Of a stretch of 61,770 nt of DNA, positions 47,181 to 54,830 are shown in pieces. The first letter of the stretch is position 1. The number at the start of each line of letters is the position of its first letter. The notes beneath the pieces are model-generated. The model worked only from the letters and a program-made list of their open reading frames with translations. It ran no database searches and had not been told where the DNA came from. Source of the stretch: Planctomycetales bacterium (GTDB lineage: Bacteria; Planctomycetota; Planctomycetia; Pirellulales; Lacipirellulaceae); NCBI GenBank assembly GCA_020427155.1, contig JAGQOW010000014.1, positions 1 through 61,770 on the forward strand, given 5' to 3'. Position numbers and translations under genes: made by a program.

Positions 47181-47328
47181 ACTCTACGAACCTCGCGCAA
47201 GCAAGTTCTTGGGCAATCACTCGCTGGTCGAAAAGGCCGTCGGCTATGGCTTGCTGAGTCGGCGGTCATTACAATCTATGCAGGCTAGGCGTCTCGTCTG
47301 ACAGAAACTCGATAACTATTAGGTTCTC

Positions 47329-48759
47329 ATGGGGACAACGGCTTGTCGTAATTTCCGTCGCTCTTCTTCACTTACCCGTCGCGAGTTGTTGCGATTGGGC
47401 GGGCTGCCGCTGTTTGGCCTATCGCTGTCGAACCTTGTTGCCGGGCGGGCTATGGCCAAGGAAGAGCCAGGCCCTCGAGTTGCCTCGGCAAATTCTTTTG
47501 GAAAAGCAAAGCGCTGCATCTTCCTTTTCATGTGGGGCGGGCCCTCGCAACTGGAAACGTGGGATTTGAAGCCGGAGGCTCCCAGCGAGGTTCGCGGCGA
47601 GTTCCAACCGATCAAGACCAAGGTACCCGGCATCCATATCAGCGAGCATTTCCCGAGGCTCGCGCAGCGAACAGACAAATTGTGCATTGTTCGCTCGATG
47701 ACCCACACCGATGTGAACCATACTTCGGCGACGCACTTCTTGCTGACCGGACAGCCCCCTCCGCCGACCACAGAGAAGTCGATGCAATGGCCGCACATCG
47801 GGGCAACTCTTTCGGCCTTGGGACGTGGCACAGGCCCCCTGCCTGCCTTGCTGCAGTTGAGGCCCAAAGTCCCCGGGGATGTGCCTCGATTTGTAGAACA
47901 AAGCCAAGGGCAGTTTGCTGGCTGGCTGGGCGCAGCACACGATCCGATGACCATCGATGCCGATGCCAATCGCGATGACTACTCTGTGCCAAGTATGGAA
48001 CTTTTGCCGGAGATCGCGATCAGTCGGCTAGAAGATCGTTGGAAGCTCCTTCAAGATCTGAATAAGCAGTTGGCTGCCAAAGCTCCGCTGCTCGATGCCA
48101 AGGAAGCCAACTGCCGGAAGGCTTTTGAGATTCTCTCCTCGGGGGTTTCTGGCCAGGGTGTGTTCGATTTGGACCAGGAACCCGGCAGCCTGCGAGATCG
48201 TTATGGTCGCAATCCTCATGGGCAATCGGTGCTTCAGGCTCGTCGGCTGGTCGAGCGAGGAGTTCCATTAGTGACGGTTTTCTGGCCAAACGACGGCATC
48301 AAGAATGTCAGCGTCTACTGGGACACTCACAGCCGGAATTTCATTGATCACAAAGAGCGCCTGATGCCTGTTGCCGATCAGGCGTTTTCAACCTTATTGG
48401 ACGACCTCGAAGAGCGTGGGATGCTCGACGATACATTGGTGGTCTGGACAGGCGAGTTCGGTCGGACGCCCAAAGTAGGACAGCGCAACAGCGATGCGGG
48501 AGCAGGGGCCGACGGCCGCGACCATTGGCCGGGATGTTTTTCAACCGTGCTCGCTGGCGGGGGCTTCAAACAGGGGTTCGTCTACGGCAGGAGCGACAAG
48601 AGAGCTGCGTACCCCGACGAAAACCCAGTTGCCCCGAAGGATCTGGTAGCGACGATCTATCACGCGTTGGGTGTGCCAGAGCAGCAGATTCTTCGCGACG
48701 TGAATGGCCGTCCCCATTTCGTGCGTCCCGGGAGTACCATCCACGACTTGCTGATGTAG
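47329..48759 (+). CDS. DUF1501 protein with Tat signal
   Basis: A 476-residue protein with a Tat-type N-terminus (LTRRELLRLGGLPLFGLSLSNLVAGRAMA) and the DUF1501 core: CIFLFMWGGPSQLETWDLKP, IVRSMTHTDVNHTSATHFLLTG, GVPLVTVFW, DTLVVWTGEFGRTPK and a final DHWPGCFSTVLAGGG. DUF1501 proteins have an alkaline-phosphatase-like fold and are very common in Planctomycetes, usually paired with a DUF1549/DUF1553 cytochrome-like gene. That partner is absent here. Probable periplasmic enzyme of unknown substrate. Confidence 0.95.
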   Translation: MGTTACRNFRRSSSLTRRELLRLGGLPLFGLSLSNLVAGRAMAKEEPGPRVASANSFGKAKRCIFLFMWGGPSQLETWDLKPEAPSEVRGEFQPIKTKVPGIHISEHFPRLAQRTDKLCIVRSMTHTDVNHTSATHFLLTGQPPPPTTEKSMQWPHIGATLSALGRGTGPLPALLQLRPKVPGDVPRFVEQSQGQFAGWLGAAHDPMTIDADANRDDYSVPSMELLPEIAISRLEDRWKLLQDLNKQLAAKAPLLDAKEANCRKAFEILSSGVSGQGVFDLDQEPGSLRDRYGRNPHGQSVLQARRLVERGVPLVTVFWPNDGIKNVSVYWDTHSRNFIDHKERLMPVADQAFSTLLDDLEERGMLDDTLVVWTGEFGRTPKVGQRNSDAGAGADGRDHWPGCFSTVLAGGGFKQGFVYGRSDKRAAYPDENPVAPKDLVATIYHALGVPEQQILRDVNGRPHFVRPGSTIHDLLM

Positions 48760-49078
48760 ATGCTTATTTAGTTGGGATGCGACGGAGTCGAGGGCTGGAG
48801 AGAAGATCACCATCGGCGCTGTCCTCGCAACAGTCTGGTCTGCCACTCAAAAACGCCAACCGCTGGGGAGCTGATCAGCCGCGCCGCGGTCGATCTAGTG
48901 CCCAAGCGTTCTGTTTTGGGCCTGGCTATTGGCAGGTTTCTTCAAACAATTCTAGTGTTGCCTGCCAACCAGGTGCGCTGAGGTCTAGAGGGTAATGCAG
49001 AGTGAAGTTGCTTCCGCCTCTGGTAAACTAGGAGATATCACAATATGTAGTGTAGGGTGATAGTGCCCATTGAAGTGC
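48760..49078. other. Intergenic region before the candidate RNA
   Basis: About 320 bases after the DUF1501 stop. Open frames on both strands here have no family features. It may carry the promoter of the RNA below but I could not assign boxes. Confidence 0.4.
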
Positions 49079-49237
49079 TGGCCGAGGTGACTCGGTCGAG
49101 TTCTGGTTAACTGGACTTGCGTTCAGGCAAGATAACGGCTAATTTGGGGCCACCCCCGAGGGGGACTCCAATTCCCGCCCTCTCGGCATCAGTTCCGTCG
49201 TGTCGTAGGTCGCCTGTTCTACGACACGACTTTTTTT
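49079..49237 (+). ncRNA. Candidate structured RNA
   Basis: A non-coding stretch with several stems ending in a strong terminator. Stem 1 (49079-49098) has 8 pairs, two of them G-U, around a GTGA tetraloop (GNRA type). Stem 2 (49116-49131) has 5 pairs. A GC-rich stem is near 49146-49164 (GGGG/CCCC, with an alternative CCCC/GGGG pairing). The bases GCCGAG of stem 1 (49081-49086) can instead pair perfectly with CTCGGC at 49182-49187, giving a tRNA-like closing helix, so two exclusive shapes exist. It matches no tRNA, tmRNA, SRP RNA, 6S RNA or riboswitch that I know. Function unknown. Confidence 0.35.
49197..49237 (+). terminator. Strong intrinsic terminator
   Basis: A perfect 12-bp stem (49197-49208 with 49219-49230), a 10-base loop and seven T directly after. 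No protein gene ends just before it on the plus strand, which argues for an RNA gene upstream. Confidence 0.85.
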
Positions 49238-49604
49238 GTGGGCCAGGAGTTCCCGGTGCCTGCCGGCCACGATCTCAGTCGGCGGGGCAGCGGCTTTGGC
49301 AGGGAACTCGCCGACTAGCCCACAACCGCGTCACGGCCGAAAAGTATTTCGCGAATCTTCGGCAAGATTTGCTCTAGGTGGCGAAGTAACAAGAGTCCTG
49401 TCATTTTACTGTGCGAAGAAATGCTTCTTTCGCTATGCAAAGATGAAATGCGCATGGCAGGGCTGCTTGGTACGAGATGGCCAGTTGATTTTTTGGATTG
49501 CTATCGAGTACGGCGCAACGTATGCACTTGTCAAATGGGGGCATTAGCAATAGGCCGATTCGCCGGCTAGTGCTGAAATAGAACCTGCTGATTGCGACAT
49601 ACCA
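49238..49604. other. Gene-free region after the terminator
   Basis: About 365 bases. I see no gene, RNA or repeat that I can support; open frames have no family features. The right half becomes AT-richer and probably includes the promoter of the membrane-protein gene that follows. Confidence 0.4.
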
Positions 49605-50033
49605 ATGAGCAACAATGTGTTCATGAGCGATTCAGGGCACTCGTCTGAGTACTGGGGGCAGATATGCCGGGTGGCGAAGTATCATCGTTGGGTCATCGTA
49701 TCGATAGCGATACAATTGGGCTTCGGCATTGTAGGTGTAAATTGCTTCGTTAGTGAAGGCATGAGGGATGCATTCTTGACGGTCAATTCGAATCCGATCG
49801 TAACCTGGGTATCATTCGCAATTAACGTGTTTGCAATTGTTGCGATGGTGTTGCTGGCAAGGGAGTTGACTAACACGGTAGTAGCTGTTTTTCTAGGCAT
49901 CGTGGCGACCGTCCCTTTGTCCAGCTATTTGCTCTTCCCGATGCTGGTTGTCATTCACATTCTTGCGGCAAGATGGCTGAAGCAGCAAGGATTCAAAGTT
50001 GGTCTATTCGGGGTAAACCCTGAGCTTTCTTAG
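49605..50033 (+). CDS. Small membrane protein (142 aa)
   Basis: A protein with four hydrophobic segments: WVIVSIAIQLGFGIVGV, IVTWVSFAINVFAIVAMVLLA, VVAVFLGIVATVPLSSYLL and MLVVIHILAARWL. The N-terminal 30 residues are polar and likely cytosolic. No family recognised. Composition is AT-richer than the surrounding genes. An inner ATG at about 49623 is possible. It is followed by another small membrane-protein frame at 50156. Confidence 0.6.
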   Translation: MSNNVFMSDSGHSSEYWGQICRVAKYHRWVIVSIAIQLGFGIVGVNCFVSEGMRDAFLTVNSNPIVTWVSFAINVFAIVAMVLLARELTNTVVAVFLGIVATVPLSSYLLFPMLVVIHILAARWLKQQGFKVGLFGVNPELS

Positions 50034-50155
50034 ACTCCCAGCGAATCAATGACGCGAATGCAAAACGAGCGGATGATGGACAAACGAACTTTGTGGCCGA
50101 GCTGTCTGCGGATTCAGCTCGCACAACTGCCGCGGGCAGGTAAACGGTTTATGAG

Positions 50156-50332
50156 ATGAATATGACTAATCGTCACCAGTTTCCCTTTCGAGGCTTATCT
50201 GTAGTCTTTGGCATTGCAATTGTGATTGTTGTCATGCCCTTCTTTGGATTGATTAGCTGGGAAGTGTGCTTGATTTTGCTTTCAGGACTTGCCATGGAAG
50301 CTGCGTACTGGCTATTGAACGGCCCGCTGTGA
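50156..50332 (+). CDS. Small membrane protein (58 aa)
   Basis: A short frame with two hydrophobic segments (LSVVFGIAIVIVVMPFFGLIS and VCLILLSGLAMEAAYWLL) and a basic N-terminus (MNMTNRHQ). No family known; no strong ribosome-binding site. It lies 122 bases after the 142-aa membrane protein and shares its lower GC content. The two hydrophobic helices make it a credible gene but evidence is modest. Confidence 0.45.
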   Translation: MNMTNRHQFPFRGLSVVFGIAIVIVVMPFFGLISWEVCLILLSGLAMEAAYWLLNGPL

Positions 50333-50407
50333 CTGCTGCAGGTACTCTTCAACTGTGGGGAACTGTACCCCGATACTCTACTCGCCACGGATGTCGCTTT
50401 ACCTATC

Positions 50408-50432
50408 GCGGCAATTCAAGGTAAATTGCCGC
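50408..50432. promoter_or_regulatory. Hairpin upstream of the DUF2780-like gene
   Basis: A 9-bp perfect inverted repeat (50408-50416 with 50424-50432) around a 7-base loop, 35 bases before the GTG at 50467. No T-run follows, so a leader or operator role is more likely than termination. Function not shown. Confidence 0.35.
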
Positions 50433-50466
50433 AGGTTTCAATGGGCGTTAGGGAGAGTATGCAACG

Positions 50467-50844
50467 GTGAATCTGGTCGAGCGGTTGATGGAGGAACTGC
50501 GAGTTACCCGCGAACAAGCAGAAGGTGGGGCAGGTCTGCTGTTGCAGTTCGCGCAGCACAACCTGCCGAGAGAGGCGTTTGTCGCAGTGGCCGGCTCGAT
50601 TCCGGCGATATCGGATATCATTGGCAAGGCGCCGCGGGGAGAGATGGCCCCGGTGCGTGCGTGGCGGGCTATGCTAAGCCGTTTGTTTGGCGGTTTGGGA
50701 GGCATGGCAGGGCTGGCCGAGCCGTTCGCGCGAATGGGGCTTGATGAATTGCAGATTCGCAAGTTCATTGACGTGTTGCTGCACCACTTTCGCGAAAAAG
50801 GGGGTGCAGAAATCGAAGGGTACCTTGTGGCAGTTTTTCGATAG
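50467..50844 (+). CDS. DUF2780-like soluble protein
   Basis: A 125-residue protein from a GTG start, with GGGAGAG nearby. The sequence VTREQAEGGAGLLLQFAQHNLPREAFVAVAGSIPAI matches the DUF2780 pattern (QA-GGAG, then a helix, then a FxxV-xxxP block). DUF2780 proteins are of unknown function and often sit near secretion or biofilm genes. It lies just before the HerA-like ATPase gene on the same strand. Confidence 0.65.
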   Translation: MNLVERLMEELRVTREQAEGGAGLLLQFAQHNLPREAFVAVAGSIPAISDIIGKAPRGEMAPVRAWRAMLSRLFGGLGGMAGLAEPFARMGLDELQIRKFIDVLLHHFREKGGAEIEGYLVAVFR

Positions 50845-50943
50845 AGGTCACTATGCCCACAGGGGTATTCCTGGCATAGGGAGCCACATGTCAGTCAGCG
50901 ACGCAGTCAACGGATTAGTCAAACCAAGGTGCAAATCGATCGC

Positions 50944-53361
50944 ATGCACGAGTATGAGAAACTAGGGTCCTTCTATCTGGGACGCAAATACGACTTAGCT
51001 GCCGGGGAAGTTCTTCCCGAGGCGGTGCTCTACGACAGCAAAGACCTGACAACTCATGCAGTTTGTGTGGGCATGACTGGCAGTGGCAAGACGGGGCTCT
51101 GTCTCTCGCTGATCGAAGAAGCCGGGCTCGATGGCGTACCGGTCATTGCGATCGATCCGAAAGGCGATCTGGGCAACTTACTTCTCACGTTTCCTAAGCT
51201 GCAACCCGAAGACTTTCGCCCCTGGATTGATCCGAGCGATGCCACGAGAAAAGGGATCACTCCCGACCAACTCGCCGAGAAGACGGCTGAGCTGTGGACG
51301 AAAGGACTGGCCGATTGGGAACAGGGGGGCGAACGGCTCGATCGCTACAAGAACGAAATCGACAAAGCCATTTACACACCAGGCAGTTCGGCGGGTATTC
51401 CGCTGACGGTGCTCAAATCATTCAACGCTCCGCCCCAGGCAGTGCTCGACGATCGCGATGCCTATCGCGAGCGGGTGCAATCGACGACTTCGGGCGTGTT
51501 GGCGTTGTTGGGAATCGATGCCGACCCTGTCCGCAGCCGCGAACATATCTTCTTGTCCAACGTCCTCGATAGCGCATGGCGCGAAGAACGCAGCTTGGAT
51601 CTGCCGGCGCTGATCCACGAGATTCAAGACCCTCCCTTCAAGACGGTAGGAGTCGTCGATATCGAGACATTCTACCCGGCCAAAGATAGGCTCGCTCTCG
51701 GCATGCAATTGAACAACTTGCTCGCATCGCCTTCGTTCGCAAGCTGGCTCGAAGGCGAGCCGCTCGACGTCAAGCGCCTATTGCATACCGAGTCTGGCAA
51801 ACCACGGCTGTCGATCCTTTCGATCGCTCATCTGAGCGACGCCGAGCGGATGTTTTTTGTGACTATTCTGCTAAACGAAGTGCTGAGCTGGATGCGCAGC
51901 CAGCCGGGTACCGGAAGCCTACGTGCGATACTCTACATGGACGAAGTGTTTGGCTTTTTTCCGCCGACCGCCAATCCGCCCAGCAAGCAACCGATGTTGA
52001 CGCTCTTGAAACAGGCGCGAGCATTCGGTTTAGGAGTGGTACTGGCGACCCAGAATCCGGTCGATCTTGATTACAAAGGTCTTTCGAATGCGGGCACCTG
52101 GTTTTTGGGGCGACTGCAAACGGAGCGCGACAAGGTGCGCGTGTTGGAAGGACTCGAGGGCGCTTCGACGCAGGCAGGCGCCGCTTTCGATCGGGGCAAA
52201 ATGGAGGCCATCCTGGCAGGGTTGGGCAGCCGGGTGTTTCTGATGAACAACGTGCACGAGAACCGACCGCAGGTATTCCACTCGCGTTGGGCCATGTCCT
52301 ATTTGAGGGGACCGTTGACTCGCGATCAGATCCGGGTTTTGATGGCCGATCGCAAGGCGGCGCTTGCAGCGCAGCAGGCAACCGACATGCAAGCAGGCGG
52401 AGCACCGCCAATAGGCAAACCGCAGGAAACTGCGCCCTCGGTTGCTGCAACTCGTCCTGTGATCAGTGCAAAGATTGTTCAGCGGTTCTGGCCTTTAAGC
52501 GAACCGTTGCCGGCAAGATGCCGTTTGGAGTATCGCCCGGGGATCTTGGGGGAGTGCAAAGTGCACTACGTCAAGTCGACCTACGAGGTCGACGAGTGGC
52601 GCGACTGCACCGTATGGCAACCTGTGCATGGCGAGATGCCAGAACCCGTGTGGGACACTGCGCAAGTGATGGACGGCCGCAAGGCACTCGATGCCGACCC
52701 TCAGCCGAATGCGTCGTTCGCAGAACTTGCTTCGCCGCTTGCACAGGAAAAGAATTACACGCGTTGGGACGACGACTTGAAAGATCATCTTTATCGTACC
52801 GAGAAGCTCGTACTCTGGCGTTGTGAAGTTCTCGACAAGGTTTCTGAACCGGGAGAATCCGAAGGCGATTTTCGAATTCGCGTCACTCAACTCGCTCGCG
52901 AAAAGCGGGACGAGAAGAAGGAGGAAGTCCGCGAGAAACACGCGAAGAGAATCACACGGGCAGAGGAGGCCGTTCGCAATGCAGAACAACGCGCCAGTGT
53001 ACAGAAATCGCAGTTTTGGCTTCGGCTGGCGAGCATGATTTGGGGAGTGGTCGAGATATTTCTCGGGAAGGGGCGTCGGTCGCGCGGTGTTTCGGCCACT
53101 TCAGTTCGGCAGACCATGCGCGAGGGCGGCGAGCATTCGCGAGCAGCTGGAAAAGTCGAGACAAAACTCGCCGAATTGAAAGACCTGGAAGACAAACGTG
53201 AAAGGGAATTGGAGCAGATCGAGTTGGCTTTCGAGCCAAAGAATCTGATACTGGAACCAATCGAAGTGCCACTGCGGAAGAGTGACACCTCGGTCGAGAG
53301 GGTGGTGCTGGGATGGCTGCCCTGGCAGATAGATGCCGAGGGTAAAGCCCAGATGGCTTGA
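50944..53361 (+). CDS. HerA-like / DUF853-type ATPase
   Basis: About 805 residues. Walker A is GMTGSGKTGL (about residues 43-52); VIAIDPKGDLGNLLL follows, and the Walker B Asp-Glu is in AILYMDEVFGFFPP. The FGLGVVLATQNPVDLD sequence is the sensor region typical of HerA-FtsK-like ATPases. The C-terminal third has a charged coiled coil (about 625-745). Such ATPases translocate DNA or remodel membrane-bound complexes; no nuclease such as NurA is nearby. A GTG at 50929 is in frame, but the ATG at 50944, with AAGGTG 10 bases upstream, is preferred. Confidence 0.85.
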   Translation: MHEYEKLGSFYLGRKYDLAAGEVLPEAVLYDSKDLTTHAVCVGMTGSGKTGLCLSLIEEAGLDGVPVIAIDPKGDLGNLLLTFPKLQPEDFRPWIDPSDATRKGITPDQLAEKTAELWTKGLADWEQGGERLDRYKNEIDKAIYTPGSSAGIPLTVLKSFNAPPQAVLDDRDAYRERVQSTTSGVLALLGIDADPVRSREHIFLSNVLDSAWREERSLDLPALIHEIQDPPFKTVGVVDIETFYPAKDRLALGMQLNNLLASPSFASWLEGEPLDVKRLLHTESGKPRLSILSIAHLSDAERMFFVTILLNEVLSWMRSQPGTGSLRAILYMDEVFGFFPPTANPPSKQPMLTLLKQARAFGLGVVLATQNPVDLDYKGLSNAGTWFLGRLQTERDKVRVLEGLEGASTQAGAAFDRGKMEAILAGLGSRVFLMNNVHENRPQVFHSRWAMSYLRGPLTRDQIRVLMADRKAALAAQQATDMQAGGAPPIGKPQETAPSVAATRPVISAKIVQRFWPLSEPLPARCRLEYRPGILGECKVHYVKSTYEVDEWRDCTVWQPVHGEMPEPVWDTAQVMDGRKALDADPQPNASFAELASPLAQEKNYTRWDDDLKDHLYRTEKLVLWRCEVLDKVSEPGESEGDFRIRVTQLAREKRDEKKEEVREKHAKRITRAEEAVRNAEQRASVQKSQFWLRLASMIWGVVEIFLGKGRRSRGVSATSVRQTMREGGEHSRAAGKVETKLAELKDLEDKRERELEQIELAFEPKNLILEPIEVPLRKSDTSVERVVLGWLPWQIDAEGKAQMA

Positions 53362-53490
53362 TCGTCTCGGCACAAGCTATCCCCCCTGAAGACACCACCA
53401 AGATAAGTAGATTGACGGCAATTGGTACTTGGGACGAGTCACGTTACAATAGGTAGCCCCACTTTGAACAATCTTCGCCCCAGGCGGTTT

Positions 53491-53997
53491 ATGGTATTCC
53501 GGTTTATCGAGAAGTTTCCGCTGGCGGCGTTTTTGTTGCTTACGATGTTCAGTGCGATCGGGTGCCAATCTCGCACAGTAGGCCATCTGCTTGGCCGCTG
53601 GGAAGGTCGTCCCGATACGGCCGCCGGCCGGGCGGAGCGCGATGCTGAAAGGTACGGCGATACGGCGCCGCCCACGGTCAGCCAGCTGAGCAAGACCGAT
53701 TGGGAGAACTACGATCTGGTTGTCTCTCTGGAGTTCGTCGATCGTGAGCGTATCGAGCTTGCGTTATCCGACGGTTCGGAGCCTGTCGCTGGCGAATGGT
53801 CGATCATTTCGACGTCTCCGATTGGCTGCACGATCGAAGTCGACACCGCCGGCGAGTCGCCTGAATCGAGGGTGCGTCGTCAGTTCCAGTTGGAACTAGA
53901 CGAGCGAGACGGGGTTTGCGTCGGATTCACGATGCGCGAGGTGGGTGCCGATCGACAGTTGGGCGCACTCTATTTTCGCCGTCCAAGTAACGAGTAG
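53491..53997 (+). CDS. Lipoprotein, hypothetical
   Basis: A 168-residue protein from the ATG at 53491 with a lipoprotein signal (LAAFLLLTMFSAIGCQS). The mature part contains WENYDLVVSLEFVDRERIELAL and ends with VGADRQLGALYFRRPS. It is probably beta-rich and outer-membrane or periplasm-anchored. No family recognised. The frame is open to 53422 but the extra residues precede the signal and look non-coding. Confidence 0.7.
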   Translation: MVFRFIEKFPLAAFLLLTMFSAIGCQSRTVGHLLGRWEGRPDTAAGRAERDAERYGDTAPPTVSQLSKTDWENYDLVVSLEFVDRERIELALSDGSEPVAGEWSIISTSPIGCTIEVDTAGESPESRVRRQFQLELDERDGVCVGFTMREVGADRQLGALYFRRPSNE

Positions 53998-54063
53998 TCG
54001 GATTTTGCCGCGCGGATCCATTGCGGATAGCTCAGAACGAACAGCTCAAGAGGAGTACAAGTC

Positions 54064-54570
54064 ATGTCGGAACGGGAACGCTGGATCGTTTATCCCTTGT
54101 TGTTCTTTGCGCTGGGGGCTTCGATCAGAGACAAGATCTTGCAGCGCGTCGAAGCGAAGGAAGTCTATTGCGAAAGCCTGCGGATCGTGGATCAACAAGA
54201 TCCTGGAAAGCTGTTGGCCGAGTTGGGGATTCGTCGGGCAATTAACAATGATCCGACGCAATTGGCCGATCGCGTAGGTCGATTGCGTCTGATCGACAGC
54301 GATGGGCGTGAGGTTTGCGAAGTGGCCGGCGACATGATTATCGACCGGATGGTGGCCAGACAACTGCTCGTGATTGATCCGAACCGGAGGCCCCTGGTGC
54401 TGGTGGGCACCGAACCGGTGCCCGGCATGGCGTTCGAGGCTGCAGACCCGGCCGTCTCTTATCAGGGGGTCATCTATCTTAATAACAGGCCCTTGGGTAC
54501 CGGAATCCGCTTAGCGCCGCCCGCGGCACGACCGACAGTGCCTGCTCCCGAGCCTAACAGCACTCCCTAG
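54064..54570 (+). CDS. Membrane-anchored hypothetical protein (168 aa)
   Basis: The N-terminus has one hydrophobic helix (WIVYPLLFFALGASI) followed by a soluble domain with short strands (GRLRLIDSDGREVCEVAG; LLVIDPNRRPLVLVGTEP) and a Pro-rich tail. AAGAGGAG lies about 12 bases before the ATG. No family recognised. It follows the lipoprotein gene by 66 bases on the same strand, so co-transcription is possible. Confidence 0.65.
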   Translation: MSERERWIVYPLLFFALGASIRDKILQRVEAKEVYCESLRIVDQQDPGKLLAELGIRRAINNDPTQLADRVGRLRLIDSDGREVCEVAGDMIIDRMVARQLLVIDPNRRPLVLVGTEPVPGMAFEAADPAVSYQGVIYLNNRPLGTGIRLAPPAARPTVPAPEPNSTP

Positions 54571-54830
54571 GGCCCGCGGGGTCGAGCTGCGGCAGCAGGT
54601 TGTTCCAAGGTAGGGGGCAGTCTTTTCCTAACCAGACAATTCGCTATGTGGTAAGGGATATGCCAATTTCTAACCCGACTCGGTACGCAGCGAGTTGCCA
54701 GGAACCCTGTCGACAGGCTACCCTATGATGTTCCCCGCGTCGCTATTGATCTGCCGTGGCTGGTGTTGGCCGCAGGCGAGAGTCGCCAAATTCTATTCGC
54801 CATCACTCCTCGCTCTCATCTTTTCGCGCT

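Noticed and set aside
48525..48995. 156-aa frame overlapping the end of the DUF1501 gene
   Set aside because: Its first half is an out-of-frame reading of DUF1501 and the rest has no features.
49079..49190. tRNA-like closing helix (GCCGAG/CTCGGC) suggesting tRNA-Leu, tRNA-Sec or tmRNA
   Set aside because: No proper D-loop, anticodon stem-loop or T-loop could be placed, and no tag reading frame was found. Kept only as a structured RNA candidate.
49117..49377. 86-aa frame over the terminator and RNA region
   Set aside because: It runs through a 12-bp terminator stem and has no protein-like pattern.
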